From the NCBI GenBank assembly GCA_964567785.1, contig CAZMOK010000034.1, positions 1 to 29,778 on the forward strand: a stretch of DNA of 29,778 bases. The letters run 5' to 3'. Made by a program: the position numbers and the translations under genes. This document shows positions 24,696 through 29,778 of this stretch, piece by piece. Numbering within the stretch: position 1 is the stretch's first letter; every line of letters starts with the position of its first letter. The notes beneath the pieces were generated by a model that saw nothing but the letters and a program-made list of their open reading frames with translations, was not told where the DNA came from and made no database searches. Source of the stretch: CAZMOK01 sp964567785 (lineage in GTDB: Bacteria > Bacteroidota > Bacteroidia > Bacteroidales > JAGOPY01).

Positions 24696-27104
24696 TCAAA
24701 ACTCAACCCGGTATTGCAGCATGATGGTTCTCATTGGCTCGGCCTTCAATGGCCTTAGTGAATACCAGCGGTTCAGCAGGTTATTGCTTATTATTGAAAC
24801 TTTATGCTTTCCGGCGAAAAGGTAACTTATCCTGAAGTCGAGAATAAGGTTACCATTGTTATGATTGTAGAAATAATCCATGTATTTAATGGGCTGCAGT
24901 GTGCCCCCGGTGCTTCCGGTTGCCTTCTCAAAATCTGCAATGGCTTTGTCGAGGTTCTCGATCCTGCTGAAATATTTGGCACTTATACCTGTAGAGAATC
25001 TGTCATAGTTAAATTCAACATCACCTTTAATGGTGTGGAGGAACCGGTATTTCAGGATATTCTTGCCCGGATCGACACTTGTGGTTTCATAACTGAATTC
25101 AGAAGAGCCCCCGGGATTGTAGTCCTTGGCGAATACATAATCCGGCTCAAGTGTCTTGGGCAGGATATAATTGTAACCAAAGAGTACTTTTATATCTCCT
25201 TTTTCGCCTACCTTTCCGATTGTGTTCAATGAGATATCGATCCCTGTTATCCTTGATTTCCCGGTATTCAGGAAGCGAAAGCCTGCCAGGGCAAAATTAT
25301 AGGTCGAATCCCAGAAGCCGAAAAGGTACTCAATGGTGTTCCTGTATTCCTGCTGAAAAACGGCGATATCAAGGTAGCCGAAGAAATTTGCAAACTTAAA
25401 CCCTTGTTTAACGCCAACTTCGGCGTTCCAGCTATGTTCAGGCTGCAGGTCAGGGTTATCGAAAACTGCGAATGATCCCAGGTTGGTCCTTATATACCTT
25501 TCGGCGATGGTCGGAAAACGGTAGCCCTGTCCTATGGATAACCTCACATAGGTTTCCTGTAGCACTTTAATGGAGGCACCGGCCCTGAAGATCGGTTTCA
25601 GATCGGTAACTGAGTCGTTCAGTGAAAAGTATTCAAGCCGGGCGCCTATGGAAAAGTTTATTATGTCGAAAATGTTATTCTCCAGCTCTGCATATCCCGA
25701 AAGATTATACATCTTGTTTCGTTCAGTTCCTGAACCGCTGTACAACCTTGATTGGACGTCGTTGTACTGGAATGAAAGACCGCCAACAAATGCAAAGCCT
25801 TTCAAAAAATCGTATTCCCTCTTGAAATTATAATCGGCAAAATAGAGAGTAGAACGATTTCCCTGGTTGTTGGTGGCGCTGACGGCATTATGCAATACCC
25901 GTGCTTTCAAGCTGTGCCTTATCCCGATCTTAGAATAGAAATTAAGAAAGGGATCGAGGTAGAACATGTTTTTGTTCTGAAGTGCCATTGCTCCCGGGTA
26001 GCCTCTGTAGAAACCCGCAGAATCATCCAGCCAGGCAAGGACCATGTTTGTTTTGTGGTGCATGTAATTACCATTGATCCCGAAATTGAGCCCTTCGATC
26101 TTTTCAGACCTCTTACGCAACCTGAAGTTGAAGCGGTAGCGTTCAGTTGAAACCTCATCGTCGGAAAAGTTGCTCACAGTATCTACCACGAAAGGCCCCG
26201 GCTTTGGGGCGCCAATATAGCCATGGTCAAAATGCACATTTGCACCGATCACAATATCGAGATTATTTTCAACCCTCGTGTGAAGAAAATCAGCCCCGCC
26301 AATATATGGCACATCATTCCACCATTTCATGTAGTTGTATTTTGGTGAGGAATACAGACCTGAATATACTTTGATCTTTGTGTTCGGGGTCAGTCCCGGT
26401 GATTTTGTACGGATATAGATTGCCCCGCTCAGTGCGTTGGCACCTGAAAGAACGGAAGCGCATCCCTTTACCACCTCGATCTGTTCAATGTTCTCAACAG
26501 GGATGAAATCCCAGAATGGCCTGCCTGCATCCGGTGAAAGCATGGGCATCCCGTCGACCAGGATACCTACTTTGCTTCCCACCCCAAAGGTAAAACCGCT
26601 GCCACCCCTTATTTGTGGTTCATTGTCCAGGATATTGAGCCCCGGTGTGTAGTCAAGGATGGTCTTGATGTTTGTGGTGTTCTTGTTTTCGATCAGGTCG
26701 GGTTTCAATACCTCCATCGATACAGTAATTTCCTCGATCTTCCTGTCGAATTTCCCCACTTTTACCTCGATGCCTTCAAGTGTGCTGACATAAGGTGTTA
26801 ACAAGATGTCCTTTTCAATGACCTGCCCCGGGGTGAAGCTTAGGGTTAGGCTGTCTTTCTGCATACCCGTAAAAGTGAAAACAAATGTATGGGTGCCGGG
26901 ATCAACAATAAGGGTGAACTTTCCTTCAATGTCGGCGGCAGTTCCCTGGGAGATATCTGATTTTATCTTAACGTGTGCACCTACCAGTGGCTCGCCTGTA
27001 TCTTCGGCCAGTATGCGGCCTGAAAAAGTACTGTTTTGTGAATTCACCGAAAACCAGGTTAGGCTAAGGAAAAGGACCAATGATCCTAATTTGATCGATC
27101 TCAT
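24696..27104 (-). CDS. TonB-dependent outer-membrane receptor with N-terminal CarboxypepD_reg-like domain
   Basis: The protein has 802 residues. Signal peptide about 1-22 (ending SVNSQ). A carboxypeptidase-regulatory-like domain follows (about 27-110, with GRILAEDTGEPLVGAHVKI), then the plug (about 120-240, with RGGSGFTFGVGSKVGILVDG and IEQIEVVKGCASVLSGANAL). A 22-strand barrel ends in a terminal Phe (QYRVEF), the normal barrel C-terminus. It imports a ligand across the outer membrane using TonB energy. It is shorter than SusC proteins (about 1000) and no SusD lies nearby, so it is more like vitamin, metal or siderophore receptors. It lies 49 bp after a T9SS cargo protein. Confidence 0.9.
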   Translation of the reverse strand: MRSIKLGSLVLFLSLTWFSVNSQNSTFSGRILAEDTGEPLVGAHVKIKSDISQGTAADIEGKFTLIVDPGTHTFVFTFTGMQKDSLTLSFTPGQVIEKDILLTPYVSTLEGIEVKVGKFDRKIEEITVSMEVLKPDLIENKNTTNIKTILDYTPGLNILDNEPQIRGGSGFTFGVGSKVGILVDGMPMLSPDAGRPFWDFIPVENIEQIEVVKGCASVLSGANALSGAIYIRTKSPGLTPNTKIKVYSGLYSSPKYNYMKWWNDVPYIGGADFLHTRVENNLDIVIGANVHFDHGYIGAPKPGPFVVDTVSNFSDDEVSTERYRFNFRLRKRSEKIEGLNFGINGNYMHHKTNMVLAWLDDSAGFYRGYPGAMALQNKNMFYLDPFLNFYSKIGIRHSLKARVLHNAVSATNNQGNRSTLYFADYNFKREYDFLKGFAFVGGLSFQYNDVQSRLYSGSGTERNKMYNLSGYAELENNIFDIINFSIGARLEYFSLNDSVTDLKPIFRAGASIKVLQETYVRLSIGQGYRFPTIAERYIRTNLGSFAVFDNPDLQPEHSWNAEVGVKQGFKFANFFGYLDIAVFQQEYRNTIEYLFGFWDSTYNFALAGFRFLNTGKSRITGIDISLNTIGKVGEKGDIKVLFGYNYILPKTLEPDYVFAKDYNPGGSSEFSYETTSVDPGKNILKYRFLHTIKGDVEFNYDRFSTGISAKYFSRIENLDKAIADFEKATGSTGGTLQPIKYMDYFYNHNNGNLILDFRISYLFAGKHKVSIISNNLLNRWYSLRPLKAEPMRTIMLQYRVEF

Positions 27105-27153
27105 AATAGAAGTGGCAATTAGGCGGCTGACCTTCCTGAAAAGGTCAGAAACA

Positions 27154-28095
27154 TCAGTTTATCATAACTTTCCGTGTGTACAGTTTATCCTTTGTGTTCA
27201 GCACAACAACATATATATTGTTGTCTATGAATTGTTTATCCAGTGCAATGCTTTTAGATGTCACCTCTATTTCGAGCAGTTTCTGTCCGTTAAGGTTGTA
27301 CACTTTCAGCACTGAGCCCTTTAATTCCCCATCATCCATTTTATCGAGACGGATCGAATTGTTGTAAACATAAATGGCATCCGTTTCCACTGCTCCCTCA
27401 TCAATGCCTGAACCGCTCTCATAGATCAGTTCCAGGTCATCGTAATAGGCGATGCTTCCATTTACTGAATTCAACTGATTTCCGCTATTTAGCGTAATGA
27501 TGATATAATCGGGAACGCTGTCTTTAACATATACAAAAGGGACAGAGAACCTTGTCCATTCATCCACCGTTTCTCCATTGGATTTAAATTCGGCCTTGGC
27601 CACAACATTTTCAATAGTCTCATTTTCGGGCAGTGTTCCCTCTCTTTTGTGAAGCATACAGGTAACCACACAGGAATCACCCGGCTCCGGAAAAAACTTA
27701 TACCAGCCAACCAGGCTGTCGGGCCTGTGATTGAACACGGTATGCCATCTCTCATCTTCAGGGTCGGTGAAAACGTAGCCTTCATCAGTTTCGAAGGAAC
27801 CGTGTACCCTGACATTCGTCATAATGCCTGTTGCAACAATTCCAAATGTTTCTATATTGGTCAGCCAGAGCGACGATTCACCACTGTGCGCATCATCACT
27901 TCTGTTCCATACTACAGGGGCATTTGAATTGACGAAAGAGTTATCTGTAGTTTTCAGGGAACTCCAGTTAACAGGTTCATCCCTAACGGTTCCGACATCT
28001 TCCCAATCCTCAAATGAAGGATTTTCCAATTGTTGAGCATTAATCAGCGAAATGCTGATCAGAAGTATGAACGGTAAGAGTAAACTTTTTTTCAT
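27154..28095 (-). CDS. PCMD-like surface protein with C-terminal type IX secretion sorting domain
   Basis: The protein has 313 residues. Signal peptide about 1-20 (MKKSLLLPFILLISISLINA), then QQLENPSFEDWEDVG, the start typical of the putative carbohydrate metabolism domain (PCMD). The jelly-roll-like body runs to about 235. The last 70 residues (from YVYNNSIRL through VYNLNGQKLLEIEV to YTRKVMIN) fit the type A T9SS sorting domain, so it should be carried across the outer membrane and displayed or released. A -33/-7 promoter pair sits upstream. It is probably co-transcribed with the TonB receptor and may present its ligand. The binding partner is unknown. Confidence 0.78.
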   Translation of the reverse strand: MKKSLLLPFILLISISLINAQQLENPSFEDWEDVGTVRDEPVNWSSLKTTDNSFVNSNAPVVWNRSDDAHSGESSLWLTNIETFGIVATGIMTNVRVHGSFETDEGYVFTDPEDERWHTVFNHRPDSLVGWYKFFPEPGDSCVVTCMLHKREGTLPENETIENVVAKAEFKSNGETVDEWTRFSVPFVYVKDSVPDYIIITLNSGNQLNSVNGSIAYYDDLELIYESGSGIDEGAVETDAIYVYNNSIRLDKMDDGELKGSVLKVYNLNGQKLLEIEVTSKSIALDKQFIDNNIYVVVLNTKDKLYTRKVMIN

Positions 28096-28134
28096 GTTAT
28101 CAACATTTAGTTAAGACTTGTATTTTAATGCGGT

Positions 28135-28165
28135 CAAATATAATTAATCTGGACATAGATAGCAA
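28135..28165 (-). promoter_or_regulatory. -33/-7 promoter for the PCMD/TonB receptor/pyk unit
   Basis: On the minus strand TTG (28165-28163) is followed after 20 bp by TATATTTG (28142-28135), an exact TAnnTTTG at the right spacing, about 40 bp before the ATG at 28095. It is the best promoter match in the window. Confidence 0.5.
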
Positions 28166-28209
28166 TCTGAAAACGGAGTAAAGGGAAAGCTTTTTTTACC
28201 GGGAGATTA

Positions 28210-28866
28210 TTATTGTTCTTTTAAAGGTGTTATTGTTTCAGATGTGATGAGGTTCCTGACAATCGCCCGGGCAACCTCCCTGGCTCCCTTGTCGAGTTCA
28301 TTGACATTAGTAGATTTGGTCTGTGCAGACCAGATCAGTTCACCTTCTGGAAATGTATAAAGGTTTGATTCCAGGAAATAGGAACGCGACTCGATGGAGT
28401 ATCCCGGAGCGTAAAGGTAATTCCTCATTTGTCCATAATAATCATTGAAAGGGGCTTCGGTCCAGGGATAGTAATAATAACTGCCGCTGACATACTGCTT
28501 GCTGTCCTGTACCTTTAGCAGACTAACAGTGAGAACAGCATCTACCTTTTCTGTCTCAAGTAATTTGAGCAATATTTCAAGGGTAAGATTCTCTTCTGTT
28601 GCCTGCGGAGGTAAGAAGGCAAAACCACCCACTGTGTTGAATCCCTGTTCGGTAAGAAGAACATCGAGATGATTTTCAACAGTTTTCCTCACCGAGGCAT
28701 TTTTTGAGATGCCGATTATACCAATTTTTTCAAAATTAAAAGACTTGTCGGGATGCTCTTTCCAATATCCTGTTACTTTAGTAGAGGATCCGCAACCTGA
28801 TAAATAAATCAGAATTATGAGTACACTCAACATTGAAATAAGAAACCTGGCAGAATTCATGTGCAT
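28210..28866 (-). CDS. DUF4136-like lipoprotein
   Basis: The protein has 218 residues. An N-terminal hydrophobic stretch ends in the lipobox LSGCGSS, so it is a lipoprotein. The start could be residue 1 or the ATG at 28860, the latter giving MNSARFL. The mature part has an alpha/beta pattern (FEKIGIIGISKNASVRKTVENHL, VDAVLTVSLLKVQ) close to DUF4136 proteins. A Tyr-rich loop (GSYYYYPWTEAPFNDYYGQM) separates the halves. The C-terminal part reads TYPEGELIWSAQT-like (YTFPEGELIWSAQT), also typical. Function is unknown. It follows the barrel gene by 41 bp. Confidence 0.6.
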   Translation of the reverse strand: MHMNSARFLISMLSVLIILIYLSGCGSSTKVTGYWKEHPDKSFNFEKIGIIGISKNASVRKTVENHLDVLLTEQGFNTVGGFAFLPPQATEENLTLEILLKLLETEKVDAVLTVSLLKVQDSKQYVSGSYYYYPWTEAPFNDYYGQMRNYLYAPGYSIESRSYFLESNLYTFPEGELIWSAQTKSTNVNELDKGAREVARAIVRNLITSETITPLKEQ

Positions 28867-28907
28867 TTTCCGGTTAATTGATAATCTTTTTGCTTTTTAA
28901 GAAGGGA

Positions 28908-29549
28908 TCAGTCTCCCAATCGTATGATCAGACCGGCCGTGAGATCACCCTGAAGAAGGAGAGTATAGGTGTTGACGCTTATCCCTGCACTTCCGCCCCC
29001 GGTTCCTATACCTGCATAGAATCCGGCGCTTCCCCAGTACATGGGCATAAGCAACCTTCCCTGAAGCCTGATCCCGATACGATTGGTCGGGTATATCTTG
29101 ATGCCTCCGCCCAGGGTAGCAGCAAATCTCCATACATCCCCTACACCAGGATCCTTCACATTCAAATAGGCCGCTCCTAATGTCAGTGATCCAAAGCCTT
29201 TAACAATGCCTGTGCCCAGATCTCCTTCCCTTAGCCCTCCTACCTGGAAATAATCGATGCTAACATCATAATCAGCCGGATCGAATTCGGGCAGATATTG
29301 CTTGTAAGGCCTCCATTCGGCCCGGGTATCCATATGGCTCCAGAATACCTCAACTGATCCCACCCGCTCAACCGGTATGTCTAAAACGATACCAAAGTTG
29401 GGGTTGTCGCGGAAATTGATTTCACCCTGAATGAATTTTGTTTTACCACCGAACATATAGCCTGCAAAAGGTGTGATTTCAACTGCCTGGCTTATTAGCA
29501 GAAAAGGGGTCAGGATTGTTATAAAAAGTAGAAATACCCTGTTTTTCAT
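28908..29549 (-). CDS. outer-membrane beta-barrel protein of unknown function
   Basis: The protein has 213 residues. Signal peptide about 1-20 (ending LLISQ), then EITPFAGYMFGG, the usual opening of small outer-membrane barrels. Alternating strands with Gly/Tyr turns run to the end (LTAGLIIRLGD). Length fits an 8-10 strand barrel. It is the first gene of the minus-strand series, and an exact -7 box lies 24 bp upstream. No specific role can be assigned. Confidence 0.65.
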   Translation of the reverse strand: MKNRVFLLFITILTPFLLISQAVEITPFAGYMFGGKTKFIQGEINFRDNPNFGIVLDIPVERVGSVEVFWSHMDTRAEWRPYKQYLPEFDPADYDVSIDYFQVGGLREGDLGTGIVKGFGSLTLGAAYLNVKDPGVGDVWRFAATLGGGIKIYPTNRIGIRLQGRLLMPMYWGSAGFYAGIGTGGGSAGISVNTYTLLLQGDLTAGLIIRLGD

Positions 29550-29572
29550 CTACATATATTTATTTTTCCAGA

Positions 29573-29580
29573 CAAATCTA
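29573..29580 (-). promoter_or_regulatory. putative -7 element for the barrel gene
   Basis: TAGATTTG on the minus strand matches TAnnTTTG, 24 bp before the ATG at 29549. The nearest upstream TTG is 24 bp away, a little far for a -33 box. Confidence 0.35.
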
Positions 29581-29730
29581 AGCAAATTAACCATAGATAG
29601 CCTACAATAAGATCCCTCATAATTGCGGGAGGTTTTTAATAACCCTTAATTTATTTTACCGGATAACTGTGTCTGACTGCCGACTGCTTACTGCCGATCC
29701 CAATATCGCTTCGCTCCGCTAATAACTGAA

Positions 29731-29778
29731 GACTGATGACTGACGACTGATGACTGACGACTGATGACTGACGACTGA
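29731..29778 (+). repeat. 14-bp (2 x 7) tandem repeat running off the window end
   Basis: GACTGATGACTGAC repeats from 29731 (29731-29744, 29745-29758, 29759-29772, then a partial unit). Each unit is two heptamers differing at the last base. A degenerate precursor (GACTGCCGACTGC) lies near 29670-29690. The window ends inside the repeat, so its true length is unknown. Confidence 0.9.

Overview
The window looks like a scaffold from an uncultured Bacteroidota bacterium (Bacteroidales/Marinilabiliales-like). Supporting signs are exact TAnnTTTG-type -7 boxes upstream of several genes, a C-terminal type IX secretion sorting domain, a carboxypeptidase-regulatory-like domain fused to a TonB-dependent receptor, many outer-membrane barrels and lipoproteins, a type-3 (eukaryote/archaeal-like) prolyl-tRNA synthetase, and almost no Shine-Dalgarno sequences. 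A 100-N gap shows that it is an assembled scaffold.

Layout. 1-54: start of mazG on the minus strand, running off the edge. 201-3480: a plus-strand run of a PagL-like lipid A deacylase, a GIN/DUF2807 lipoprotein and a GT-C-like membrane protein. 3517-4989: proS (minus). 5103-8255: a Tyr-rich and Ser/Arg-repeat lipoprotein and a FadL-type barrel (plus), ending in a strong terminator. 8335-8634: a small zinc-ribbon membrane protein (minus). 8746-11800: an orphan RND transporter whose first segment sits in another frame. 11801-12189: a non-coding stretch with a terminator and a heptamer repeat.

12190-23078 is the most coherent part, a plus-strand glycan-use locus. It holds a periplasmic GH2 beta-galactosidase (lacZ), an S37-type serine peptidase overlapping it by 4 bp, a large multidomain glycosidase-like protein with discoidin module, and a FucP/GluP-family sugar importer. 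After a 13-bp inverted-repeat element come a sugar-1-phosphate nucleotidyltransferase and an N-acetylhexosamine 1-kinase (NahK-like). A plausible reading is periplasmic trimming of galactosylated glycopeptides, import of the released sugar, 1-phosphorylation of the HexNAc, and activation to a nucleotide sugar. The NahK gene appears broken by the 100-N gap, but the gap flanks carry the same 55 bp. Collapsing them restores one reading frame of about 356 codons, so the break is almost certainly an assembly artefact.

23157-29549 is all minus strand. In transcription order it holds an outer-membrane barrel, a DUF4136-like lipoprotein, a PCMD-like T9SS cargo protein, a TonB-dependent receptor and pyruvate kinase. 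The window ends in a 14-bp (2 x 7) tandem repeat. No tRNA, rRNA, CRISPR array, integrase or transposase was seen.
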